Notes under the pieces: generated by a model
What the model was told of the DNA's origin: nothing
What the model saw: the letters and a program-made list of their open reading frames with translations, nothing else
Databases searched by the model: none
Shown here: positions 54,873-63,598 of the stretch, in pieces
How the letters are laid out: each line of letters starts with the position of its first letter
How positions within the stretch are numbered: the stretch's first letter is position 1
Assembly: GCF_002368395.1 (NCBI RefSeq)
Contig: NZ_AP018254.1
Location: 4,340,001 to 4,404,000 of the forward strand
DNA: 64,000 nt
Direction: 5' to 3'
Source of the DNA: Calothrix sp. NIES-3974
Lineage (GTDB): Bacteria > Cyanobacteriota > Cyanobacteriia > Cyanobacteriales > Nostocaceae
Position numbers and translations under genes: made by a program

Positions 54873-56217
54873 GGTGGTTGACATCTCCAGGGGAAATCAG
54901 TGTTTGGGTAATTGGTATTTCCAGGATAAATTTAGTACCTTTTCCGGGTAAGGAATCACAGGTGATTGTGCCGTGGTGCTTTTGGGTGATAATTTGGTAG
55001 CTAATGGCCAATCCTAGTCCCCGTCCTTTATTAACATCTTTGGTGCTAAAGAAAGGGTCGAAGATGTGGGGTAGGGTTTCTGGGGGAATCCCTGGACCGT
55101 TATCTGTAATTGCGATCGCGACTCGATTCTCTTTACTCATCTGGGTGGAGATGTGAATCATGGGTGTTGTTCCCAGGGAAGATGTTGTCTGGGGATGGGA
55201 TTTGGATTGGTTGAATTCCCCTGCGATCGCATCAATGGCATTATCGATTAGGTGCATAAAAACCTGGTTGAGTTCGCTGACATAGCAATCAACAGGTAAT
55301 AATTTTCCATAGTTGCGGATGATTTCTATTTTCGGTCGGTTGATTGATGTTTGAAGACGATTTTCGAGGATGAGCAAGGTGCTTTCGATACCTTCATGAA
55401 TATCAACTTTTTTTAACTTGGCTTCATCCTGACGAGCAAAGTTTTGCAGTGCTAAAACTATCGAACGAATTCGGTTAGAACCTCGATACATTTCTGCCAA
55501 AATACTATTTAAATCTTCCAGCGTAAAGTTAATATCTTTTGTTTCTGTATATGCTTGAATTCTGGGACTGACTTCTGGATATTCTTGTTGATATATATTA
55601 ATTAAATCTATAATATCTTGATGATACTGTTCTAAATATTCTAGGTTGCCGTAAATTGAACTGATGGGGTTATTAATTTCGTGAGCGATTCCACCTACCA
55701 GTTTGCCCAATGCTATCATTTTTTCATTTTGAATTTGTTGAATTTGAGCAGATTTCAAATCACTTAATGCTTGCTCTAACAAACGATTTTTTTGCTGTAA
55801 CTGTAGCTGTAATTTGCGTAAATTTAACTGATTTTCAATTCTTAAAATTACTTCCGTACTATTAAATGGTTTGGTAATATAATCAACTCCACCGACATCG
55901 AAGGCTTTAACTTTATCGAGAATATCATCTAGCGCACTAATAAAAATCACCGGAATATTTGCAGTGGCAGAATTTTCTTTTAAGCATTGACACACCTGAT
56001 AACCATCCATATCCGGCATGTTAATATCAAGTAAAATTACATCCGGTAATAACATTTGACAGGCTGTTATCGCCATTTTCCCACTCAAGGCTTTGCGAAC
56101 TTCATAACCTTGGGTCGCTAACATGGCTGCAAGCAGACGTAGATTATCAGGTGTGTCATCAACGACTAAAATATTCCCCGTGCGTTGGGTATTTGACTGC
56201 TCGATTACAAAATTCAT
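54859..56217 (-). CDS. REC-histidine kinase (response regulator fused in front of a kinase)
   Basis: 452 residues from the ATG at 56217 (MNFVIEQS); a TTG at 56241 is the alternative. Order: a receiver domain with phospho-acceptor Asp64 (VILLDINMPDMDGYQVC) and the KPF lysine loop, a coiled coil, a dimerisation domain with His179 (LVGGIAHEINNPIS), then the ATPase (NAIDAIAG, ITDNGPGIPPETLPHIFDPF, GRGLGLAISYQI). No membrane helix is present, so it is cytosolic and driven through its receiver. It lies at the end of a leftward run of four signalling genes. Its start region is duplicated upstream. Confidence 0.93.
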   Translation of the reverse strand: MNFVIEQSNTQRTGNILVVDDTPDNLRLLAAMLATQGYEVRKALSGKMAITACQMLLPDVILLDINMPDMDGYQVCQCLKENSATANIPVIFISALDDILDKVKAFDVGGVDYITKPFNSTEVILRIENQLNLRKLQLQLQQKNRLLEQALSDLKSAQIQQIQNEKMIALGKLVGGIAHEINNPISSIYGNLEYLEQYHQDIIDLINIYQQEYPEVSPRIQAYTETKDINFTLEDLNSILAEMYRGSNRIRSIVLALQNFARQDEAKLKKVDIHEGIESTLLILENRLQTSINRPKIEIIRNYGKLLPVDCYVSELNQVFMHLIDNAIDAIAGEFNQSKSHPQTTSSLGTTPMIHISTQMSKENRVAIAITDNGPGIPPETLPHIFDPFFSTKDVNKGRGLGLAISYQIITQKHHGTITCDSLPGKGTKFILEIPITQTLISPGDVNHPNPD

Positions 56218-56329
56218 TTTGTGATTAATATAAATGTTCAATAGATTGATTTATTGGTCAGTATGCATACAAAATTCATTTTGTGATTAATATAAATGTT
56301 CAATAGATTGATTTATTGGTCAGTATGCA
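56206..56329. repeat. 62-bp tandem duplication of a translation-start region
   Basis: Bases 56206-56267 are repeated exactly as 56268-56329. The unit contains the first four codons of the kinase gene and about 50 bases upstream of them, so the gene is preceded by a copy of its own start. Confidence 0.95.
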
Positions 56330-56543
56330 TATTTAATCTTTCATGAAAAATGTCAAAATTTCCAGTTTCTCAATTGATTGTTTGATTGTTGTGCTGTTAT
56401 CTCGGTTCTTATCCCAAATCTTCAGGTTTTTCATCATGAGATAGGGAATAGGAAATAACTCCTCATTTTGATTTTTACCATCCCATGAAATAGACGATAA
56501 ATAGCCCTCAATCAAAGTCATCAAAATCAAATAAAATTAATAA

Positions 56544-57647
56544 CTATTTCTCCTGTATGTTGAATTCTGTATCCTGTATTCTGTATTTTGTATCTTCTAT
56601 CCTTGCACTAGAGACATATACTTGATTGCGTCCACCGTTCTTAGCCATATAAAGAGCTTGATCGCTATTAGCAATCAGAGTTTCTGGTAAGCTTTGGTGA
56701 CTGGGAATATCAGTTGCAACTCCAATACTCAAGGTAATATAGGGAGCAACAGCTGAACCAGAATGGGGTATTCTCAGATGTTCGATTTGCTTCCTTAACT
56801 TTTCTCCGACACAAATTGCACCCTGAATATCTGTATTGGGAAGGATAACGGCAAATTCTTCTCCTCCATAGCGTGCGACTAAATCTGCTGGACGACGAAT
56901 TGTGTTTTTAGCGGTTTTGGCAACTTGTTTTAAACATGCATCTCCAGCTAAATGTCCATAGGTGTCATTATATGCCTTAAAATAGTCTATATCACACAAA
57001 AGTAACGAAAGGCTGGTTTTTTCCCTGGCAGAACGTTGCCATTCCCGTTGTAGGTAATCATCAAAATAACGACGGTTGGCAATTTCGGTTAAACCATCTA
57101 ACCAAACTAATTCCTGTAGGGTTTGATTGGCTTGTTGAAGGGCTAATTCTGCTTGACGGCGTTTTTCGATTTCCGCGCGTAAATTTTCATTTTGCTGCCG
57201 TAGTTTGGCATTGGTTGTTTCTAATTCTAATCGTAATTTTTGAATTGTTAATTGGTTTTGAACACGGGCAATTACTTCATCAAACTGAAATGGTTTACTA
57301 ATATAATCGGCACCACCAATTTTAATTGCTTTGACTTTATCTAGGGCTTCATCGAGAACACTAATAAAAATAATCGGAATATCTTGGGTTTGTTGATTCA
57401 GTTTGAGTAGGCGACAAACTTCATATCCATCGATTTCCGGCATGTTAATATCAAGTAAAATTAAGTCCGGTCGTACTGCTTGACAGGTTTTTAAGGCTAT
57501 TTTACCGTTTAAGGCTTTACGCACCTGATAGCCTTCGCTTTCTAATATATTCGATAGAACTTTGAGGTTATCTAGTTGGTCATCGACGATGAGAATATTG
57601 GCTGATTCTGATTTTTGGTTGACAAATATGGGATTGGAAATGTTCAT
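56544..57647 (-). CDS. REC-GGDEF diguanylate cyclase
   Basis: 367 residues. A receiver domain (17-135) with Asp66 (DLILLDINMPEIDGYEVC), a coiled coil (about 138-180) and a GGDEF domain with an intact active site GGEEF (261-265). The inhibitory site RPAD (252-255), five residues before it, has the RxxD form, so feedback control by c-di-GMP is expected. This is the PleD/WspR layout: phosphorylation should favour dimers and c-di-GMP synthesis. The last 17 residues or so (from IEDTKYRIQDTEF) are encoded by a heptad repeat and are not part of the domain. Confidence 0.94.
   Translation of the reverse strand: MNISNPIFVNQKSESANILIVDDQLDNLKVLSNILESEGYQVRKALNGKIALKTCQAVRPDLILLDINMPEIDGYEVCRLLKLNQQTQDIPIIFISVLDEALDKVKAIKIGGADYISKPFQFDEVIARVQNQLTIQKLRLELETTNAKLRQQNENLRAEIEKRRQAELALQQANQTLQELVWLDGLTEIANRRYFDDYLQREWQRSAREKTSLSLLLCDIDYFKAYNDTYGHLAGDACLKQVAKTAKNTIRRPADLVARYGGEEFAVILPNTDIQGAICVGEKLRKQIEHLRIPHSGSAVAPYITLSIGVATDIPSHQSLPETLIANSDQALYMAKNGGRNQVYVSSARIEDTKYRIQDTEFNIQEK
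56551..56599 (-). repeat. Heptad STRR (TTCTGTA type) inside the 3' end of a coding region
   Basis: On the plus strand seven heptads run TCCTGTA, TGTTGAA, TTCTGTA, TCCTGTA, TTCTGTA, TTTTGTA, TCTTCTA. They code for the C-terminal tail of the diguanylate cyclase; each three heptads equal seven codons. Bases 56330-56543 upstream of the REC-kinase hold no supported gene. Confidence 0.85.
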
Positions 57648-58075
57648 TGGTGGGGAGGAATCAAGCTATGGAGATTTTGTAGATAAAAGGTGGTAATTCG
57701 AGGGAGGAACATCTTGTGGCATTGTGGTCAAGGTTGTTTGATGATGTTGGTCAAAAGGTAACTGTTTTATTCCTAATTTTTACCAATTTTTGAGTTTTCA
57801 TGAATTGCAAATCCATATTTTTAAAGCTTCATACCTCAGATACTTGGCACTTGTCTATTCAGAGTTAAAATCACAATTTTATGTTTGAAAATTAGGTTTG
57901 AAAATACAGGGTTGTTCATGTTATGTAGCCAGTTTTGACACTCTCCTGGCTAAAACCGAGGGGATTCTACATTCATCGTCAGAATTTGCTCTCTTCAGTT
58001 TTCACCAACTAAAAGTGTTGTAGAGTAGTTATTCAAAGCTATGCGGTTGATTTTTGTATCTTGAGGTGCGTCTAT
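57648..58075. other. Gap upstream of the REC-GGDEF gene
   Basis: A/T-rich; no repeat family or gene is seen up to the TnpB remnant. It probably carries a promoter for the REC-GGDEF gene. Confidence 0.35.
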
Positions 58076-58183
58076 CTAATATCTAATAGCTTTATTGCTG
58101 ATGAACTGAATTGTCCTAATAGCTTCATCAATAGCCTTATATTGTTCTCGTCTACCTTTAACTTTGTACTCTAATACCAACAC
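58076..58183 (-). pseudogene. N-terminal remnant of an IS200/IS605-type TnpB
   Basis: A GTG at 58183 starts a 35-codon frame: LVLEYKVKGRREQYKAIDE, then AIRTIQFISNKAIRY and a stop at 58076. This matches the usual start of cyanobacterial TnpB proteins, in which the next residues form the helical N-terminal region. Nothing of the RuvC nuclease domain remains. Around 58285-58312 CCTTGCCTAAAGGCGAAGG could be a leftover end hairpin. It shows that an insertion sequence once stood between two signalling genes. Confidence 0.7.
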
Positions 58184-58418
58184 TGCTGAATCACCCCCTG
58201 TTGTTTATGCGTTATAGTGATTGTACAATAGTATATTGGACAGCAAAGAGATAAAATCAGAGATTCCTAAGGAACCTAGACCGTTTTCATTCCTTGCCTA
58301 AAGGCGAAGGGTTTTCAACGAGTATTTTGATAATTTAATCTGGGCAAAAAGTAGGTTGGGAAAGGTAATGGAGGATAAATAGAAGTAACTATTGCTCCCT
58401 GGGTACGATACACCAGGG

Positions 58419-60311
58419 TTAGAGTAATCCACAATCCAGAAAAGTTTGATTTTTGCTGGTTTTCTGGTGGACTTGTTGATGGTTGGCTAAAAACTCCAGT
58501 ACGGATTCTGGTGTTAAAGCGGGAGCAAACAGAAATCCTTGAACGCGATCGCAATTTAAATTGCGTAGTTGTTCTAGTTGCTGTTGTGTTTCCACTCCTT
58601 CGGCGATCGCATACATTCCCATTGAATGGGCTATACCAATCATAGCTGGGACAAATCCCATATTTTTCGGGTTTTCGTGCATCCGACTGACAAAGGATTT
58701 ATCAATTTTTAAGGCATCTAGGGGAAAATCATGGAGATAACTCAGGGATGAGTATCCTGTACCAAAATCATCGATGACTATCTTCAAACCGTGCTGTTTG
58801 AGTTGATCAATCATTTCCTTAACCAGTTCGCAATTCTCCATCAAAACATTTTCGGTAATTTCCAGTTCTAAACATTTGGGGTTAACTCCGGTTGTACGTA
58901 TAATCTTGCTAATAATTTTAACTATATTTGAATGGGTAAAGGTACGGGGAGAGAGATTGACACTGATGCTGATATCTGCATATTCTGGCCGCATTTGCTG
59001 CCAATTTTTCCAGTCGCGACAGGCTGTTTCTAAAATCCACAGGTTAATTGGATAAATTAATCCCATTTCTTCGGCTACGGGGATAAAATCGGTGGGCATA
59101 ATTAATCCCCTAGTGGGATGTTGCCATCTCGCTAGAGCTTCAAAACCCACCACCTGACCTGTAGCTGTGGCGATAATCGGTTGGTAATGTACCTGGATTT
59201 CTTGACGTTCTAAGGCTCGGTGGAGGTCGCTTTCTAACTGTAACAGTTGCAGAGCTTCTTCGTGCATTATTGGGTCAAATACATGGTAACGAGCGCGACC
59301 CATTGCTTTGGCTCTATACATAGCTGTATCTGCATCTCGCAGTAGGTATTCGGGTTTTTGATAGTATTCTGGACGAGCAAAGTTAATCCCGATGCTTGCG
59401 TTCATGAATATCTCGTTATGATTGATGTGGAAGGGTAGGGTCAGTTGGTGGAGGATGCGTTCAGCAACATCGATTGCCATGTCAATACTAGTAATATTAC
59501 CGAGGAAGATGGCAAATTCGTCTCCACTAAAGCGGGACAAAATATCAAAGGGACTCAAAACTGATTTGATACGTTTGGAAATGGCGATTAATAATTCGTC
59601 TCCGATAAAGTGACCCAGGGAATCGTTTATTATTTTAAAGCGATCGCAATCTAAAAATAAAACGGCAAATTGATAGTGATTATCTGTTCGAGCTTGAGTC
59701 AGAGCTTGTTCGATATGTTTTAAAAATAAGACTCGGTTGGGTAAACCTGTCAAGGCATCATGTAAGGCAATGTTAAGTAGTTTATCTTGCAGTTGTTTGC
59801 GGGAATCAATTTCCAGTTGCAAGTTGTGCATGGCTGTTTCTAATTCTTGTGTTCGCAAACGTACCCTTTGTTCTAGTTCTTGATTAAGTTGGCAGATTTG
59901 TAAATTAGCATTACGTAGTGCTAATTGATTTTTCACCCGAATAATTACTTCTTGAAATTCAAAGGGTTTAATAATATAATCAACCCCCCCTGCTTGGAAG
60001 GCGCGGACTTTATCAAAAACGTCATCTAAAGCGCTGATAAAGATAATCGGAATATCTGCGGTTTCCCTATTACTTTTGAAGCGTCGGCAAACTTCATATC
60101 CGTCTACTTCTGGCATCATAATATCCAGAATAATTAAATCTGGTTTTAGCACTTCACAGGCTGTTGATGCCATTTGCCAATTTAATGCTTTGCGGACATT
60201 GTAGCCTTCACGAATCAAAATAGATGACAAAATCCGCAAGTTGTCTGGAGTATCATCGATAATTAAAATATCTTGTTTTGCTAATTTTTTTTCTAACTGC
60301 ACGACGTTCAT
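58419..60311 (-). CDS. REC-GGDEF-EAL protein, probable c-di-GMP phosphodiesterase
   Basis: 630 residues. A receiver domain (14-130) with Asp63 (LIILDIMMPEVDGYEVC), a coiled coil, a GGDEF-like domain with the altered signature SGDEF (262-266) and no RxxD inhibitory site, then an EAL domain beginning with EALARWQHP (391 on). Metal and catalytic motifs NLSPRTF, EITENVLMEN, DDFGTGYSSLSYLHDFP, DALKIDKSFV and EGVETQQQLEQL are present, so the EAL part should be active. The GGDEF part is more likely regulatory or weak. The ATG overlaps the stop of the upstream sensor kinase as ATGA, so the two are translationally coupled. Confidence 0.95.
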   Translation of the reverse strand: MNVVQLEKKLAKQDILIIDDTPDNLRILSSILIREGYNVRKALNWQMASTACEVLKPDLIILDIMMPEVDGYEVCRRFKSNRETADIPIIFISALDDVFDKVRAFQAGGVDYIIKPFEFQEVIIRVKNQLALRNANLQICQLNQELEQRVRLRTQELETAMHNLQLEIDSRKQLQDKLLNIALHDALTGLPNRVLFLKHIEQALTQARTDNHYQFAVLFLDCDRFKIINDSLGHFIGDELLIAISKRIKSVLSPFDILSRFSGDEFAIFLGNITSIDMAIDVAERILHQLTLPFHINHNEIFMNASIGINFARPEYYQKPEYLLRDADTAMYRAKAMGRARYHVFDPIMHEEALQLLQLESDLHRALERQEIQVHYQPIIATATGQVVGFEALARWQHPTRGLIMPTDFIPVAEEMGLIYPINLWILETACRDWKNWQQMRPEYADISISVNLSPRTFTHSNIVKIISKIIRTTGVNPKCLELEITENVLMENCELVKEMIDQLKQHGLKIVIDDFGTGYSSLSYLHDFPLDALKIDKSFVSRMHENPKNMGFVPAMIGIAHSMGMYAIAEGVETQQQLEQLRNLNCDRVQGFLFAPALTPESVLEFLANHQQVHQKTSKNQTFLDCGLL

Positions 60312-63136
60312 TCTGCCCTGTTTTCAGTCAGTTCAATAATGGTCTCAAATTGAAAATTCTCGGCTAATTCCTCCAAATATTTTGCTAAGGTACTATTTTC
60401 TGTAGGCATTTGTCGAGTTAATTGGAAAATTAAATCATCACTACCACTAGCAGCTGCGTCCCGTAAAGCCTGTTGCCAATCCGGTGGCATTCTTGCTAAC
60501 ATTTGGATGATTTCACTGTGGTAAAAAGTGCCCTCATTTGAAAGCTTTACCCTTTGGGTCTTACTCGGTGTAATGCTCACCCTTTCCCCATCTTGCTCCC
60601 CAATTTGCACTGGAATCACAAATCGAAATTGACTTCCCGTACCGACTTGACTTGTAACATCGATTGTTCCCCCCATTAGTTCGACGTATTTACGGGTAAT
60701 TGCTAATCCTAATCCTGTTCCCTGTTGGCTGTTACGACCAACACTGGTTTGAAAAAAAGCGTTAAAAATTGCTGTTGTTTCTTCTGGGGGAATTCCCACT
60801 CCTGTGTCAATGACCATCACCTCTAATAGTTGATCATCTAAGTAGTTAACATTGATTGCTATTTTGCCTTGATGAGTAAATTTTATGGCATTACCGATTA
60901 AATTTAACAAAATTTGTCTTAATTTAATTTCATCTGTTTGGATATGGCGGGGGACTAGCGGGGAGATATGCAAATTAAGTTTTAATCCCTTACTTTGGAC
61001 GCGAGGTTGTAACAGTTCTCGGAGATTTTCTAGTAAGTCGATGACATCGAAACTACTCACATGTAAATCTGTGTGTCCAGCTTCAATTTTTGACATTTCT
61101 AAAATTTCGTTAATCAGATTCAATAAATGCTCACCAGCACGGTTAACAATTCCTAAGTTGCGTTGATTTTCTGTGGATAAACTCGCATCTTTTTGCATTA
61201 ATTCTGTAAACCCTAAAATGGCATTGAGAGGGGTGCGTAACTCATGGCTCATATTCGCCAAAAATTCACTTTTCGCTCGATTTGCGCGTTCCGCAACTAT
61301 TTGCCTATCTGCGGCAATTTTTTGCGATCGCATTAACTCATCTTGCGTTTGTTTGAGTTGATCAATCAAATCAAGTAAATTTTTAGTACGTTTTTTCACC
61401 TGTTGTTCCAAAACCCGATTGTACTCCCGCATCAGTTTTTCCGCTTCCTGACGCACCCGAATATCCACAAAAGCTGCGATCGCAAATTTAATCGATCCGC
61501 ATTCATCGTAAATTGGCATTGCTAGTACCTCGATGGGAATTGTCATCCCGTTGTGACGAATTTCTAAGTTGTCCACCTTGACAGTCTCTCCCCTTAAGGC
61601 CTGAACTAGGGGAAAAGACTCATGGGGACAAATCGAGTTTGTACCAGCCCTATAAATTTGATACACTTCTCCCAAATTATTATTTGTATTCCCCACTACA
61701 ACATTTTTACCGAGCATTTGCGTAGCTGCGGAATTGATATAGTAGGGTTGAGACTGAGTATCGAGAATGAACACACCTACTGGCAAAGCATCCAGGAATT
61801 GACTCAATTCCCGTTGACTATTAATTAATTCTTGATTTTTGGCTGATAAAGTTGCAAATGATTCCCGTAATTGCCGAGCCATACTTTGAAAAGATACCGC
61901 CAATTCGCCAATTTCGTCCCCCCTGTCAATGGCAATTGTGTCTTCCCACTCACCATGAGCGATTCTTTTCGCTGATTTGTTCAATCGTAAAATTGGTGTG
62001 ACAATCCAGCGTGCGGTGTATACTCCCACAGCCGTGGCGACAAAAAAAGCAATCAGTGATAAAATCAGGGTAATACGGTTATTGTGGTCAATCTGTGCCA
62101 TAAAGTGGGACTGGGGAATGACGATCGCAATCAACCAATCTACACCTTTGTGGTCTCGCCAAGGTTTAACCATCAAAAAATAGGTTTCCTGATTAATTTC
62201 TAAAATGTGCTGATACTCAGCCGTAATTTTCTCCAAGTTACCAAATTTTCCCTGCAAAAACTCCGTAGCTTGGGCAATTACTGGATTACTACTATCCCCA
62301 CCCCTAATCCTTTTCACCTCCCCAGCAACAACTGTATGGGTCGGTGTCCCATCGGAAACAGCCACCAATAACCCCGTCGGTTCCAAAATAAACACCTGTC
62401 CGGGATGATTCGCCTGCATTTGCTCCAAAAACCGATCAATTTGATTCAAAATCAAATCCACACCCATCACACCGCGAACCTGTCCCCGTCGGTCGAAAAT
62501 CGGATAACTATGGGAAATTGATAAAACCTTGGGATTATCATGCCATTGATAAACCTGAGTCCAAATCGGCTGTTTCGCTTTCACCGCATCCACATACCAC
62601 TCCTCCTCCACCAACTCGGACACCCCTTGCTTCTTAATTGCTGTCACTCGATTTCCCTCTCCGTCGGTGCTGCAGGTAATCTGTCGAGTGCGATTCGTCC
62701 GTAGGGATGACTCATGGATCACACATTTACCATCCTCTAACCGTTCAACCCCAATAAAATCTCCCTGGGAATTGGCAAAATTGATATAACCCACTTCATA
62801 GACTTGCATTTGTCGCCAGAAATATTTTCCCAGCACATCAAAATTATCCAAATCCAACACACCCAACTCCACCCCATCCCGATTAATTTGATTAATGGCC
62901 ATCGGTACACCCAAATAACTATCTAAATACTGTTCCACCCGCTCCCCCATCTCCGTTTCTAACCTCCTGACCAAACTTTGAATCCCCATCTGACCACTGC
63001 GATAGGATAAATACCCCACCAAACCCACTGCCGTGACAATTTGTAAGCAAAAAGGTAAAATCAACACCGTCGCTAGGGGCATTTTTATTTTGCCAGCGTC
63101 AACTGTTTGCCATAGTCGTTGAATTCCTCGATGCAT
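60308..63136 (-). CDS. Membrane sensor histidine kinase: dCache-HAMP-PAS-HisKA-HATPase
   Basis: 942 residues. Membrane helix about 22-45, an extracytoplasmic Cache-type sensor (about 50-350; QGDFIGVERL, VYQWHDNPKVLSISHSYPIF), a second helix (about 355-378), HAMP (about 378-430), PAS (about 445-560) and a coiled coil. His631 (ANMSHELRTPLNAILGF) is followed by an ATPase with NLIGNAIKFTHQG, DTGVGIPPE and GTGLGLAITRKY. After residue 850 comes a helical tail (about 870-940; ARMPPDWQQALRDAAASGSD) of the kind that usually follows a receiver domain in hybrid kinases; here no receiver is fused. The next gene begins with one and overlaps by four bases, so it is the likely phospho-acceptor. Confidence 0.94.
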   Translation of the reverse strand: MHRGIQRLWQTVDAGKIKMPLATVLILPFCLQIVTAVGLVGYLSYRSGQMGIQSLVRRLETEMGERVEQYLDSYLGVPMAINQINRDGVELGVLDLDNFDVLGKYFWRQMQVYEVGYINFANSQGDFIGVERLEDGKCVIHESSLRTNRTRQITCSTDGEGNRVTAIKKQGVSELVEEEWYVDAVKAKQPIWTQVYQWHDNPKVLSISHSYPIFDRRGQVRGVMGVDLILNQIDRFLEQMQANHPGQVFILEPTGLLVAVSDGTPTHTVVAGEVKRIRGGDSSNPVIAQATEFLQGKFGNLEKITAEYQHILEINQETYFLMVKPWRDHKGVDWLIAIVIPQSHFMAQIDHNNRITLILSLIAFFVATAVGVYTARWIVTPILRLNKSAKRIAHGEWEDTIAIDRGDEIGELAVSFQSMARQLRESFATLSAKNQELINSQRELSQFLDALPVGVFILDTQSQPYYINSAATQMLGKNVVVGNTNNNLGEVYQIYRAGTNSICPHESFPLVQALRGETVKVDNLEIRHNGMTIPIEVLAMPIYDECGSIKFAIAAFVDIRVRQEAEKLMREYNRVLEQQVKKRTKNLLDLIDQLKQTQDELMRSQKIAADRQIVAERANRAKSEFLANMSHELRTPLNAILGFTELMQKDASLSTENQRNLGIVNRAGEHLLNLINEILEMSKIEAGHTDLHVSSFDVIDLLENLRELLQPRVQSKGLKLNLHISPLVPRHIQTDEIKLRQILLNLIGNAIKFTHQGKIAINVNYLDDQLLEVMVIDTGVGIPPEETTAIFNAFFQTSVGRNSQQGTGLGLAITRKYVELMGGTIDVTSQVGTGSQFRFVIPVQIGEQDGERVSITPSKTQRVKLSNEGTFYHSEIIQMLARMPPDWQQALRDAAASGSDDLIFQLTRQMPTENSTLAKYLEELAENFQFETIIELTENRAE

Positions 63137-63598
63137 AGATAGGATTGGGAATGGGAGAGAGGAAGATATTTAGGTACAAAGTAGATACAACCTGTCGGGT
63201 CGTCTCTAATCCCATGTAGACGATCCAACTGTTCGTCTCCACCCATGCAAACTGTAGAGTCCCTAGGGTAGACCCGTAGTCAGTAATGGGGTAGACGGAA
63301 ATTAGCCTAGCTTTAGCCGTGGTGGTTCAATGCCAAAGGCATTTATCCTGCAAAATTCACTGGGTAGAGGTTTTAGGTGGTTACTGGTAGCGCAACTTGG
63401 TGGAAGGACTACCACCTATCGCGACAAAGTTAACTTGACTAGGTAGTTATATAATTATGTTTACTATTCCCTATTCCCCTACAGACGTGACATATCGCGT
63501 CTGTACTCCTGGTCAACATTTTTGGGTCAACAGGAAGAACAGCGATAAACGCTTTTTTTCTCCTTTCAAAGTATATTATATTACCTTGAGAAATACAT
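63137..63598. other. Gap with palindrome fragments
   Basis: Contains CCTGTCGGGTCGTCTCTA (63190 on, half of the ACCCG-core palindrome) and GTAGACGATCCAACTGTTCG, then a full palindrome at 63483. No gene is supported; a minus-strand frame at 63439-63621 consists largely of repeat. Confidence 0.45.
63483..63502. repeat. Palindromic repeat, CGATATAT-type core (variant)
   Basis: AGACGTGACATATCGCGTCT, a near-perfect palindrome with one arm changed, lies downstream of rsmH. Confidence 0.7.

Noticed and set aside
56333-56530. 65-codon frame between the two REC genes
   Set aside because: No family resemblance; probably spacer DNA.
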